From: Coenobita brevimanus
Lineage: Eukaryota > Arthropoda > Malacostraca > Decapoda > Coenobitidae
Length of the DNA: 64,000 nt
Assembly (NCBI GenBank): GCA_032717465.1
Contig: CM064657.1
Location: 17,759,331-17,823,330, forward strand
Reading direction: 5' to 3'
Shown here: positions 43,800-54,619 of the stretch, piece by piece
Layout of the letters: the number at the start of each line of letters is the position of its first letter
How positions within the stretch are numbered: the first letter of the stretch is position 1
Position numbers and translations under genes: made by a program
The notes under the pieces: generated by a model
What the model saw: only the letters and a program-made list of their open reading frames with translations
What the model was told of the DNA's origin: nothing
The model's database searches: none

Positions 43800-45850
43800 C
43801 ATGGCCCACGACAGTTCTCATGTCTCTGGACCCAAATCAAGCAGGAGGCTATCACATTTAGGTCCTCACTACAGTATTTACATCTACTGAATAGTCATTT
43901 TTTAATGTCGTGTGAACATGCTTCATAAACAATCCCTCCTTAAAGTATGAAATATTCAACCTGAGTATTAGACTGGTAGAACTCTTTATCCTTTTATAAT
44001 ACCTAGCCTGAGTTAGAGCAGTTAGGTGTTTGAGCAAAAACTGATTACAGTTGGAAGCAGTAATATGACTGATGGCATAAACAAGTACCCCACATATTTT
44101 CTTTAAAGCCTTATTATATGCAATATTAAAAGCCTTGAAGACAGAAGCTTTAAAAGTTGCCTCGCTGTTCCGCAAGCATAGTCCATAGTCTGGACAGCAT
44201 TATGACTTAAATAAATAAATAAAAAATCCTTATTTAAACATTTAAAATCTCTAAAAACTGAACTGAAAGAAGCATAAAAACTTGAGTCTTCACTCAAAAT
44301 CATAATTGTCCATAAAATCAAATGAAATGTCCAAGATAATTGAAAATATCTGACAACTTCTAGTCTATCTTCATTAAGACTAAAACTGCTAACATTAAAC
44401 TTACTCATATTACTTAAAATCATGCATTTTGATTTATCTTGATTAATAAGCAGAGTATGCTCAGCAATTTTTGTACAGAGCATACCATATAGGGCATCCA
44501 TATCTTTTTGTGAAGCAGCCAACAGAACAGGTCATCAGCATATGCAATAATATTTATTTTACAAAAGCTAAAACTGCAGCCAATCTCCATATCTCCAATC
44601 TCTTTAATAATATCATTAATATAAAAACTAAAAAGAAATGGAGAAAGAACACCACCCTGCCTAACACCATTCTCAATAAAACAGTATGAGCTCATGCAGT
44701 TCTGCCATTTAATATTTGCTTTCTGGTTTCTCAAATAATGTAAAATAATAACTATATCAGGAGGAAGACCTGAATATGAAAGCTTGTTCCCTATTACAAA
44801 ATGAGTAATTCTATCAAAAGCTTTACTCAGGTCCACAGATGTGGCAAAACCTGCTTGTTTTATCTTGGCATATTTAAAAATAACTTACATAACTTCTTTC
44901 AACAAAAGACATGCATCTGTAGTAGAGCAACCACTTTTAAAGCCAAACTTTCTGCAGTCAGTACTTAGCTTTTCCTTTAGTATATCCTAAATTACTGGCC
45001 TGTAGTTAGAGGATTCGGTAAAAATTTTTTTTATCCTTTGGAATGGGTGTAATATTGCCTTTTAATAATTCTTGAGGTAGATAAGTTACCATAACATGAA
45101 TTGTAGAAATAAGCAAGGAATTGTAAAAAAGAATTTGAGGCAGATTTAAAAAAAATGGAGTGAATACCATCATGACCCATACCAAAATTCAATTCTTCAG
45201 TTATCTTCTTTAAGGAAATATCAGAAGTTTGTAAACAAAATTTTCTCCTCATGAGCCAAGCTAGCTTTAACTTCTCAATAAATTCCATTTCCTCATTTGC
45301 ATTCAGTGTTGCTTGACCCAGTATAAATTTTTGCACAAAAAATTCTTTTATATCAGAGTTACAAGTGTTCCCATCAATCACACCAGCATGCTTAGTACAT
45401 CCTCTTTGTCTCATAACTTCTTTCCAGAATGGTGTTTTGCTTTTTACAGAAAATTTCTGAGTTACTGAATTACAGATTTCACTTTGCTCATTTCTTTTAC
45501 AGTCATTTAAGTTTTTTTTTTTAAGTCTCTTCTAGTAGTTAGCATGGCATTATGATCTGGTGTGTCCTCATCTTGCCATGTTCCCCCAGTACCGTTCAAG
45601 TACTTCTCCCTGGCTATGTTTCACTCTCCTGTTCCAACCTGGGATAACCTTATATTGATTCAGTTGAATAGATTTTATTTTATATTTCAAAGTAGCTTCA
45701 TTGACACTCTGAACAACTGTGTAGTAAAAAATATCAATTTCATTCATATGGTCTTTATTGTGGCAACCCATCTTTGTACAATTAATTACAGGAACGTCAT
45801 TTACCTCCTTAACGATTCGATTTACATTTTCACTAATATGTGTCGTCATT
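43800..45850 (-). pseudogene. non-LTR reverse transcriptase relic, AT-rich family
   Basis: Minus-strand blocks run IPGWNRRVKHSQGEV (45849-45568, the linker after the endonuclease), KITEELNFGMGHDGIHS (45414-45031), MDLSKAFDRI, GVRQGGVLSPFLFSFYIND and IIAYADDLFC (44836-44420), then the thumb and C-terminal blocks in 44522-44103 and 44175-43858. The catalytic YADD is preserved. Frameshifts break it into at least five pieces. Base composition is far more AT-rich than the I-like LINE, so it is a different family; the clade is undetermined. Confidence 0.7.
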
Positions 45851-45879
45851 AGTGTTTAATTTATTCCAGTTTTCAAAGT

Positions 45880-45937
45880 AATAGTAGTAGTAGTAGTTGT
45901 AATAAGAGTAGTAGTAGTAGTAGTAACAGCCATATTA
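45880..45937. repeat. (TAG)n microsatellite
   Basis: About 55 bp of TAG/GTA triplets adjoining the 5' side of the LINE relic. Confidence 0.85.
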
Positions 45938-46045
45938 ACAAAAACAATATATTTCCTATACAAACCTTGAAAGTGTGCAGAGAGGACACAGTCGTCAGTT
46001 TTCTGTTTGTGCACAGACATATACCTCGTGCGTGTGTGCCAAGTA

Positions 46046-46649
46046 CAGTGGAACCTCGGTCCTCGAACGTCTCACATGTCGAACAAATCGGACCTCGACC
46101 AAAAAATTCAAGAAATTTTTGCTCCAGAGGTCGACCAAAATATCGGACCTCGACCAACCTGAACGTAGCTAAATGAAGGGAAGCTGGCCGACCGACAGTC
46201 ACGTGTCCACCTTTGTTGTTCGTCAACGTGGTCGTCCTGCTGTGCTTCACATTTTTCTTGATTCAGTGCAGTATTAGCCCCTAATAATGGCTCCAAAGAA
46301 AGCAAGTTCATCCAGTACGGCTACTGGCAGTGAAAAGAGGAAAGTAGTGCGGAAAATAATTGAAGAAGTGGAAAAATTATTGCTTATCTTCATCAATGAG
46401 AAACAGTTAGCAGGAGACAGTGTTAGTGAGTATATAATTTGTGAAAAGGCAAGAGAAATATATAGTCACCTCGTAAAGGAAAGCACTGGTACCAGTGCTG
46501 AAACTTAAATAGGTAACCATCTGGGGTCTTGGAACGGATTAAAATGATTTGCATTATTTCTTATGGGGAAAATTAGTTCGGTCCTTGACCAATTCGGTCC
46601 TGGAACAGCCTTCCAGAACGGATTGTGTTCGAGGACCGAGGTTCTACTG
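46046..46649 (+). mobile_element. Tigger/pogo deletion derivative (604 bp) with TA target sites
   Basis: Terminal inverted repeats start CAGTGGAACCTCGGTCCTCG on the left and CAGTAGAACCTCGGTCCTCG on the right, one mismatch in 20, each flanked by TA (46044-46045 and 46650-46651). Internal phrases such as GGACCTCGACCAA and TTATGGGGAAAA are typical of Tigger ends. It contains only a 73-codon frame, so it is non-autonomous. Confidence 0.9.
46287..46508 (+). pseudogene. truncated Tigger transposase N-terminal fusion (73 codons)
   Basis: MAPKKASSSSTATGSEKRKV is the start of Tigger transposases. The frame then jumps to EEVEKLLLIFINEKQLAGDS and ICEKAREIYSHLVKE, which in full-length members lies in the second, CENPB-type DNA-binding domain. 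The first helix-turn-helix region between them has been removed without breaking the frame. No DDE domain remains. It might yield a small DNA-binding peptide if transcribed; there is no evidence of that. Confidence 0.7.
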
Positions 46650-46659
46650 TATGAATATT

Positions 46660-48360
46660 TAGTGTCTGGTGACATTAAGCAATCTTATTTGGTAGATATA
46701 CATGAGGCCCAGCACGCCAAAAGGGGCAAAGTGACACATTTTCGATTTTCCACAAATCTTCAAGTCTGAAGCCAAAAATGGTTCATGGAAATGTTATTTT
46801 TTAGTTTAGGTTCCTAAAATTTCGGCAAAAGGTGTATAAATGTGAGTACTTTAAGGGCAGTATAAAAAAATTAGCACAATAATATTTTCATTGTTAAAAT
46901 TACATCAGTGGAAAATATTTTTTGCTATAGTGTCTTGTTGGACTTTGTGAGTGTTTTCCAGTCATTTTTTTGTTTTGTTTTTTTATTCAAACCAATAAAA
47001 TATCATATTCGTCCAATACTATGATAAAGGTAAGTTGTTTTTTAAGGGCAATATGGATGAAAACGGTAAAGTGCAAAGCGCCACATGAAACAAGGCACAA
47101 GTTTCTGGGGTGCTTTGCACTTGGCAGAGGCGACACTAGGACTGAGAAGGTTAGGTGACACCCTTGAGAAAATCGGCGGCTCTAATTGGCCGTGGGTGGG
47201 TGACATCGCACGTTCTTATTGGCTGGTTGGTCACTGCTCTGGATAAGACATACGAATGGAGTTTACCCTTTGTGGTGCACAACAAAACTTACACCCCTGA
47301 CCAACTGTCAGCAAGGTCGCTTGGAGCACACTTCTCACTTCAGACTTTCACCCTTACTGCACTAATTGGGTAGTGCTTGAGGGAGCGGCAGGTGGAAAAT
47401 AACAGGTTACAGCAGGTATGGGGCTTTACCCCTTGTGGAATGCAGGGCCTCACATATTTACATAACCTTGCCTAAATTCACAGCTAAAGTCATCTGCACA
47501 ATTATGTAATCTGGCAAACAACCATTAGCTACAGAATGAGTCCCGTATATTTGGCAAGGTTGCACTGTTAGGCCACTTTGCATCACCATACGGATCAGGA
47601 ACACCGATTGGCCAGCGCTGACTGCAAAACCCACTGTCTATTTATGACACTTCATATTGAGAGTTATTTGGTAGCGATATGCCTTTTAAGCTGAATTTTA
47701 TTTATTGGGATTGGAAAATTAATTTACATTCATACTGACTATTTTTATTGCAAACAATTTACGTACAGAACGATTAATTAGTAAAAATGCGAAGAGCTGT
47801 AGAATTACATTTTGCCACCCTTCTGTGCTGCATTAACCAATGAGCTCTGTTATGCTATGGTATTTTTAGTCTAATGGGGTTCTTCTAAACAGGGATGATC
47901 ACCAAAGCAAGATTCAACACACCTTAAGAGTACAGGGTAGACACAGAAACTCTAGATGGCAAGACAAAAGATTTGTTATAGCACCAGTCTCTATACATAA
48001 CTTTACCTCCAATATCGTGAGATTTATATGCAAGAAACGATCAACTGGGGCGAATGGAAATTGGAAGGGGAGATCTGGAGGGGACGTCCTGCATATAACA
48101 CAGACACTCGTCACGAGGACTTCTCTGGAATAGGATGGGGCCGGTTGTTGTCTCTATGTCTGTCAGGGGTGTTGTGGTGTAACGAATTATATGAGGTAGG
48201 ACCAAGGGGAAGATAGACTATGACTTGGACTCCGGAAAGATGGAGACCTGATGTTTGGCTCTTTCTCCCTCTCAGCCTGGGAATAGAGTAGTGTGATCTG
48301 CACCCAGAGCGGGTCTAGCAGTGAAGCTAGAAGGGACCCAAAATAGTCGTGACAAGTTTA
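46660..48360. other. no recognised gene
   Basis: About 1.7 kb without recognisable TE coding motifs. AGTGCAAAGCGCCAC and GGTGCTTTGCACTT near 47070-47125 form a short imperfect inverted pair. Confidence 0.4.
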
Positions 48361-48407
48361 TGTTATGAAGCCGGGGATTCCATTTCCAGGGGTAGGAGGG
48401 CACTCTT

Positions 48408-48410
<3 letters not shown>

Positions 48411-48449
<39 letters not shown>
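48411..48449. repeat. (GT)n microsatellite
   Basis: Nineteen GT units. Confidence 0.95.
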
Positions 48450-48452
<3 letters not shown>

Positions 48453-48515
48453 GACTTGCTCCAGCTTCAGCATCATGTTGGGGAAGCCTGACGGACTCTG
48501 GGAAGTGTGTGGGTT

Positions 48516-48708
48516 GGAACTCCTTTTGCTTTGCCAAGCCGCCTCTAGCATGCACACTGGAATATTGGGACACCTTCTGCATTGCCAAGCTGCCTATAGC
48601 AAGCATGATTGTGCCACATCTAGCAAGAACACGGGGATGCTGGAACTCCTTCTGTGTTGCCAAGCCGCATCTAGCAAGCTCAGTTTTGCTGCCTCTAGCA
48701 AGCACTAG
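48516..48708. repeat. minisatellite with CCAAGC-GC-TCTAGCAAGC units
   Basis: Three related units start at about 48516, 48568 and 48642 with GGAACTCC or GGACACC, then TTTGCCAAGC-GCCTCTAGCA. A shorter sub-unit (CATCTAGCAAG or CCTCTAGCAAG) is inserted in the second and third. The plus frame stays open and repeats a Leu/Cys/Gln/Ala/Ser pattern, but nothing indicates a gene. Confidence 0.7.
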
Positions 48709-49329
48709 GTTGACGAGTTCCCGTCGTTGGTAATACTGGTGGCTCGGGCTGCGGTGGTGGTTGGGTGGTGACCCCAGGCTAGAAGGTCTTCCAGGAGATG
48801 CATGCATGGGCATTTTGTATCTTCTGGTTCTGACGCTTGTACTGTGGCTACACGTCTCCTCATTGTTGTTGTTGTCCCGAGTATTTTAACCCTCCACTGG
48901 TGCGGTTTGAAATTTAACGTCTTTTGTGCGGTGGGGTATGATATGCCCCAGGCTCTTTTTCATATTATTCTCGCTTGTTTTTAACACCTTGTGGTTTTGC
49001 ACAAGTTATTTGAAAGAGATAACCATTTTATTATATTGATTGGACAAGAAAACAAAATTATTTTCACAATAAATTAAGAAATTTATTTCATAATTATACT
49101 TTTCATGCAGAATTCACAGACTAACATCCTTTCATCTGTTTTATCACAATCTGACATATTTTCATTAAAAGAGCAACACTCTCCAATGTACGTTCTTCAC
49201 AGATCAACATATTCAGTGCAATTTGCATAAAGAAAATGTACTTACGAGGTGCTACCCAAAAGTTCCAGTAATTTGAGTATTGTAGGAAAATAAGTTACCT
49301 TACCTCCTAGTTCTCACTGTCACCTTCGA

Positions 49330-50262
49330 AGTAGTCCCCTTGGGCATATATACAGTGGTCCCAGCATTTTTTTCCACAAGTTCATGCATCCCTGGAAAGC
49401 TTTGGGTGTGATGGTCTTGAGCACCTCCTGTGATTCTGTCTGGATGTCCTCAGTCGAGTCAAATTGACGCCCTTTCAGTCGTAATTTCAGCTTCGGAAAC
49501 AGGAGTCACAGGGGGTAAGTCCAGGCGAATAGGGTGGGTGGGGAATGACTACCATGTTAGTGGAAGCCAGGAACTGCTGGACAACAATAGATATGTGGGC
49601 GGGGGCATTGTCAAGATGCAGTACCCAGTCCTTGTACTTCCACTGTTCTGGACATTTGTGGCAGATGTTATCCCTCAGACACTGCAAAACTTCACAGTAA
49701 AACTTTCCGATGACAGATTGACCAGGTGGGACGAATTCCTTGTGAACAATCCCTTGGATATTGAAGAAAACAATCAACGTCAACTTGACGTTGCTGTGAA
49801 CTTGACGTGCCGGGTGCTTTTTTCGACCTCGTTGAATTGGGAGATTTCCACTGTGATGATTGCTGCTTTGTCTCTGGGTCATAACAATAAACCCATGATT
49901 CATCACCAGTTATGACCTTGGAGATGAAGGTGGCATCATCTCTGACCTGATTCTTGAGCTCCCTGCAAACTGCAACTTGATGTGCCTTCTGCTCATCACT
50001 CAGCATTCTTGGCAAAAATTTTACAGCGAAGCATCTCTCATGTCCAACATGTCCGACAAAATGCGTTGCACACTCCCGTACGACAGTCCTATGATATCAA
50101 AAACAACATGGATAGTTCGTCTACGATCTGCAAGGATAGCCTGACGAACATTTCCAGTGTTTTCTGGTGCTGTTGCCGTTGACGATCGTCCAGAATGGTT
50201 ATATGGTCATCGTCTTTGATGGACGTTCGTCCTTCCTTGAACCACTTGTACCAAAAGAAAGG
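49330..50262 (-). pseudogene. mariner transposase (broken)
   Basis: Blocks from the N-terminus are YKWFKEGRTSIKDDDH and LSYGSVQRILSDML (helix-turn-helix region), then VITGDESWVYCYDPETKQQS (first catalytic Asp), VKLTLIVFFNIQGIVHKEFV, WVLHLDNAPAHISIVVQQFL (second Asp) and PHPPYSPGLTPCDSCF (third Asp). The last two acidic residues and their spacing fit the D,D34D mariner class; the usual SPDLAPSD is SPGLTPCD. A C-terminal region continues to about 49330. At least two frameshifts and several stops are present. It would have cut and pasted DNA at TA sites. Confidence 0.8.
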
Positions 50263-50339
50263 CATCTATATCATTATTCAGCTTCATTTTCATGTCCTTG
50301 GTGGTTATAAACATTTATATATGTCTGTGGTAGTTTTTG

Positions 50340-50745
50340 AATGAGGCCTTGTAAGGCTACTCTCGACACCCGTTTTATCTCCCCACACCTAAATAAACAC
50401 CTGCTTTCATGGTTGGTATGACAAATCCCATTGATACAGAGGTTTTCCACAAAAGAATATGATTGTTGCCAAAATTTTTATCCCCAAGTACCACCAAGGC
50501 CTTGTAGGTCTACTCCCCACACTAGTTATCTCCCCATACCTACATACACACCAGTTTTCATGGTAGATGTTACAGAACACACTTAAGTTGGTTGATGCAA
50601 AAAGTTGGTTATTTCTAAACTCCGTATCTAAAAGCCTACTCCTTCCCACACATACATACATTTCATGGGTATTGTGACAAAACACACTGAAATGATCTGT
50701 TTCAATAAGAAAAATTGGTAATCAAAATTTTCACGTTTTCTATTG
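50340..50745. repeat. three diverged tandem units within the mariner 5' region
   Basis: Units beginning GGCCTTGTA-GGCTACTC or AAGCCTACTCC start near 50345, 50508 and 50633. Each continues with CCCCACAC or CCCACAC, ACATACACAC, TTTTCATGG and TGACA-AACAC. Spacing is 125-163 bp. Non-coding. Confidence 0.6.
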
Positions 50746-51319
50746 TTCTGCTTTGAGACATGGCATTGTCCCCAAATTACTGGAACTATTGGGTATTTGC
50801 CCAGATGCATTTACCTGCCGTCCACTCCTGTCTGTGATCAGTAGGAAACTGAGAATACTCACGGATCAACTTGGTGTAGGATAACAAGAAATTACATGAG
50901 TGGGTGGCAGTATCACTGCTACCAGACAAAAGATACATGAATGGAAATGTCAATGTGGGTATGACATACCCCGCCGCACCAACAGAGGGTTAAGCACCAT
51001 TAACTGAAATGTTTATTAACACCAGAGATCCCTTAACCACAGGGTGTGACTTTCATGGTGCTCAGGCACAAGCGATCATACCGGGGGGCGTCACTTTTAT
51101 GATTCTGTGTTATTTTGAATTCACCCGGGCTTTCAAGTGGTGGCTTGTATCATCTATCAGTACTACCAGAGTCCAGCTATAGTCAGTTCTGCTAATGTCA
51201 TCTGTACACCCATCCACTGCTGACAATTTAACCATTTTTCCCCTGTCCTTGACTCCCTTTCTTACCTCCCCTCCATTATCCTCTCCTGCCTGCCCAGCCT
51301 CTCTGCGCTACACAAATCC

Positions 51320-51580
51320 TGGATGGATTTTTCCACTCATTTTATCCATTGAAATGTGCCCTATGGCCTATTCTTATACAAAATAATATATAAAAGTAAG
51401 AGAAAAGGTAATTGATATTGCCATACATCTGGATTGGGCTAATTATCACCTGGCAACACCCCACGTGCACTACTTCACTAATTTTCCCTGTTTATTTCCC
51501 CTTGAAATATGCCGTATGACCTATTCTCGTAATAAAAATATATATAAGAAAGGAAGGGAAAAGCCTAATTGATATCTACA
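51320..51580. repeat. two-copy diverged tandem repeat, period about 157 bp
   Basis: ATTGAAATGTGCCCTATGGCCTATTC near 51348 corresponds to CTTGAAATATGCCGTATGACCTATTC near 51502, each followed by TATA-AA-GTAAG-GAAAAG and ATTGATAT. Old and non-coding. Confidence 0.6.
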
Positions 51581-51738
51581 TTCACCTGTTACTACCTAAT
51601 TTATTATGTATTGTCTAGATTTCCTGCCAATCATTTCATAGCATATAAGTTAGCAGCTGTCACCACGCTGACATTGTCAACCCTTCCCTACCGCTAGGCC
51701 ACATCATTCAGTTTACTGTCGTTTTTCAAGATGAAACC

Positions 51739-51948
51739 ATGTCGGATTCGCGCCTGTCCAATTCCACCACTTCTTAGTCCACTGCAAAGGGCCCTGTGAC
51801 CTCTACCCCTACTAAACCTCATGTGGGAAGGGGTAAAGGGCTAAGTGACTTTGCTGTGGAACGTGAACTGGCCAATTTATTAATGATAATGATGGACAGT
51901 GACTACGATCTTTCTGATGACTCTAAAACAGTGCAATTGGAAATTTAA
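51739..51948 (+). pseudogene. small acidic ORF of unknown origin, one stop
   Basis: Sixty-nine codons from an ATG to TAA with a single TAG at codon 13. It contains AVERELANLLMIMMDSDYDL followed by SDDSK, an acidic Ser/Asp end reminiscent of the N-termini of some transposases. I do not recognise it. The surrounding 50994-53340 has no other coding signal. Confidence 0.25.
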
Positions 51949-51949
51949 A

Positions 51950-53340
51950 TAATGTGTAAATAGCAAGTAAAAGAAATGAATGTAAATATAACTGAACAGT
52001 GGAAAATAGTTTTATAAGTTACTGCAAGTGACAGTGCATAACATAGTGTAAATAAAACAGAAATGTAAATAATGTAAATAAAATAGAAAATGTAAATAAT
52101 TAGTACTATAAGAATATGAGTACAAATACTTGCAGTACTAAAAGTGAAAGCTACGCTCTAGCGTGTATAAATACTTGGAGTAATAAAAATGAATGTGGAA
52201 GCTTCGTATTCTACGCTAGTTTACTGATCGAGAAAGTGAATGCCTGGAGTGAAAATAAACTACTAGTACTGAAAGAAACTTATGGATAAATGCTGTATAT
52301 ATAAATAAGTGTAATAAAATACTAGGAATATAAAGTGTGAGTGTGTTTATGAATAAATGACAACTCCGCCTCAGAATACCGTCGGGGAACGAGCGTGGGT
52401 GGAAAGCTTGTATGCGTTTGTAATTTACATTGTTTTCACAGTGTTTTTTTTTTGGGGGGGAGGGGGAATATGGATTCCAAACTACTTGAAATTCATAGAA
52501 TAGTGTTTGTAGTGATAATATCGGGCAGTGGTAACCATATTACGGGGTATCAGGAAGTGTAAAGTGAAGACTTCGTTACCCAACTTCAGAAGTCTCCATA
52601 AGTCCTACGGTAGTCGATGAAGGCTCAACAAACATCCCAGGAGAAAGCTGAAGGTATGTACCATATGCTTATGTAAATTGTAATATTCTAAGTCTAATAA
52701 CTGATTTTTGGCAAATATATTTAAAAAGTCAGATGGAGCGCGATTATCCCTGCGGGACAGACACGGCACATTCCCGACATCCCCGCGGTTAAGGGGTGTG
52801 AAAAAATATTAGGTGATTTCATCCATCAGTATTTCCCCTTGCATAAACAGGTACACACCTATCATGAATACAGGTTGTCCCACGAATTACGACATATATG
52901 GCGTGAAATGACTGTTAACGGAACTCTACGTAAGAATTGTTTTACTTATATATTATCAACGGTTATTGAGTCACAGTTATACAGTTATAGCTAACACTAG
53001 TTTTAAATGCACATCATATTATTTCATAACTCTTTTGATCCTATCCTACATACATCTAGACTCAACTGCAGACATTTTTTATATGGAAAATCCATGCATA
53101 AAAAACAAACTATTTAAAAACTGTCAACACCTAACGGACACGATAGTAATGCAGAAGACACCGCTGCTGCCCACACTACCAGTACTACTTTCCCCATATA
53201 ACCACCCTCAACATTTAGCTTTCTTTACTGCTTAACCACCGAAAAAAAAAAAAAAACGTCAACAGGGCGTTTATTTATTTAATTAGAATGACTTAAACAG
53301 TCATTTGAAGTATCTGGCAAGACTCCCTGTTTAACCGGTA
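51950..53340. other. no recognised gene; AT-rich
   Basis: Runs of AAATGTAAATAATGTAAATAA (51950-52100) form a loose tandem AT-rich motif. A poly-A stretch lies at 53241-53255. Confidence 0.4.
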
Positions 53341-53350
53341 AACAATAAAA

Positions 53351-53590
53351 TCTGTGGCTGAATCGGTAGAGAGGCGGCCTGCAGTATTGATGGACCCAGG
53401 TTCGAATCCCGGCTGGGGCAGACAGTTTAAGGATTTGAATTTCATAAAAAGCAGACTTTCCTGATCTACCAGATGACCCGCCGACATGTCGTAAAAATAC
53501 CCCTGCTATAGTAGGACTCGCGCACGTTTGCGGCTGTGGTGTGACCCGCACCTGTGTACAATGGTGCCACGTTTCCCCAACTTGCGATGT
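53351..53590 (+). repeat. tRNA-derived SINE with intact box A and box B
   Basis: The head has an A-box-like TGGCTGAATCGG and a perfect B-box GGTTCGAATCC at 53399, 33-35 bp apart, as in tRNA genes. This would be an internal RNA polymerase III promoter. The acceptor stem does not pair, so it is not a functional tRNA. The body (53413-53506) matches the 26.05-26.16 kb copy. From about 53507 the 3' part is replaced by a GTAGGACTCGC...GGCTGTGGTGTG module that recurs inverted at 54351-54418. Confidence 0.8.
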
Positions 53591-53764
53591 GAAACGGAAG
53601 CTATTTATGTACAAGGCATCACAAATTCGATAAATTCAGACAAAACTTACACTTGTGTATTTTGATGGATGAATCAACAGTAATCTTATTATGCATAAAA
53701 TATTTATACAGTAACACAGAAACATGGCATACATATTGTACAGTGTTGCTAAAAGAAATTGTAG

Positions 53765-54150
53765 TCACTTTTAATGTTTTTTAGCGTAGTTTTAGGGTGG
53801 GTAATAATATCACAGTTATGGATATAAGATAATGAGCCTGAAAAAAGAAGAAATATGCCAATATCCAAAGTAAAAGAAATAATTCATGTAATTCTTGTGA
53901 GTGGCAACACTTACCCAGTCTGGCTTAAGGTAAAGTACGTACCTCCGTAGACCCAACCATAGCTTGTACAGGTGTTGCTAGGGAAAAATGCTCACATTTA
54001 CCGGCTTTTACCATAATTTTAAGGACGAGGAATAATCAAATTTATAATCGTAAGCTAATATGTAGGACAAAATAGTAGGCATATGCCAATACCGAAGTAA
54101 AAAAAAAAAAAAAAACATTCACTCGCGAGCGGCAACACCCACACCCAGTC
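53765..54150. repeat. two-copy diverged tandem repeat, period about 222 bp
   Basis: ATGCCAATATCCAAAGTAAAA (about 53854) and ATGCCAATACCGAAGTAAAA (about 54076) are followed in both by a GAG-GGCAACAC phrase and CCCAGTC, and preceded by a similar TTTTA...GGGTAATAAT/GAGGAATAAT stretch. A poly-A run interrupts the second copy. Confidence 0.65.
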
Positions 54151-54151
54151 G

Positions 54152-54178
54152 GAGAGAGAGAGAGAGAGAGAGAGAGAG
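54152..54178. repeat. (GA)n microsatellite
   Basis: Thirteen GA units. A second run of 14 units lies at 54315-54342. Confidence 0.9.
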
Positions 54179-54314
54179 GCAGGAGAGGGGCATGCATTGA
54201 ATGCATTGTCGGCATCACTAAATATAACAAAACCAAATTAACAAATGAAAGCACAATTATAAATAACTTATAAAAGAATCAAAAGTACTCAGGGTGGCTC
54301 ACATTTCCCGCCAG

Positions 54315-54346
<32 letters not shown>

Positions 54347-54350
54347 GGTA

Positions 54351-54614
54351 TAGAAAACGTGGCAACACTGTACACAGTTCCGGGCCACACCACAGCCGCA
54401 AACGTGGGCGAGTCCTACTATAATACCAATACACCAGTCCTGTATGAGACAGCCCTAGAATGTTTTCAATATGGACGGTGGGTGTTGACGCCAAAGTGGT
54501 GACATGTGGAGATGTAGGAGGACTACTGGGCCTTGGGATAGGCTACTGCCCCCGAGATATAGGCCCTGAAGCCTTTGCCCAGAGTCAGACACATGAAAAA
54601 AAAAAAAAAAGATA
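54351..54614 (+). repeat. SINE 3' part joined to an inverted module
   Basis: The first 68 bp are the inverse complement of 53507-53576. From 54419 it continues ACCAATACACCAGTCCTG, TATGGACGGTGGGTGTT and ACTACTGGGCCTTGG to a poly-A tail at 54596-54611, matching the 3' part of the 25.9-26.05 kb copy. It looks like a chimera formed by recombination or template switching. Confidence 0.65.
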
Positions 54615-54619
54615 TATTC

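Larger units (their letters stand above)
49245..50804 (-). mobile_element. mariner-type transposon nested in the piggyBac-type element
   Basis: Terminal inverted repeats share TACCCAA-AGTTCCAGTAATTTG (49251-49275 on the left, complement of 50773-50795 on the right). TA precedes the left end (49243-49244); the right flank is AT rather than TA, suggesting mutation. It encodes a broken mariner transposase on the minus strand. Between transposase and right TIR lies a tandem-repeat region (50340-50745). Confidence 0.8.
48890..50989. mobile_element. piggyBac-type non-autonomous element, split by mariner
   Basis: The ends CCCTCCACTGGTGCGG (48890) and, on the other strand, CCCTCTGTTGGTGCGG (50989) are each flanked by TTAA (48886-48889 and 50990-50993), the invariant piggyBac target. 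GGGGTATG and a nearby -ATACCCC/ATGCCCC palindrome lie just inside both ends. Without the 1.56-kb mariner at 49245-50804 the element is about 540 bp, with no transposase frame. Confidence 0.8.

Noticed and set aside
53351..53425. Functional tRNA gene
   Set aside because: Box A and box B are good, but the acceptor and anticodon stems do not pair and the sequence continues into a SINE body shared with another copy.
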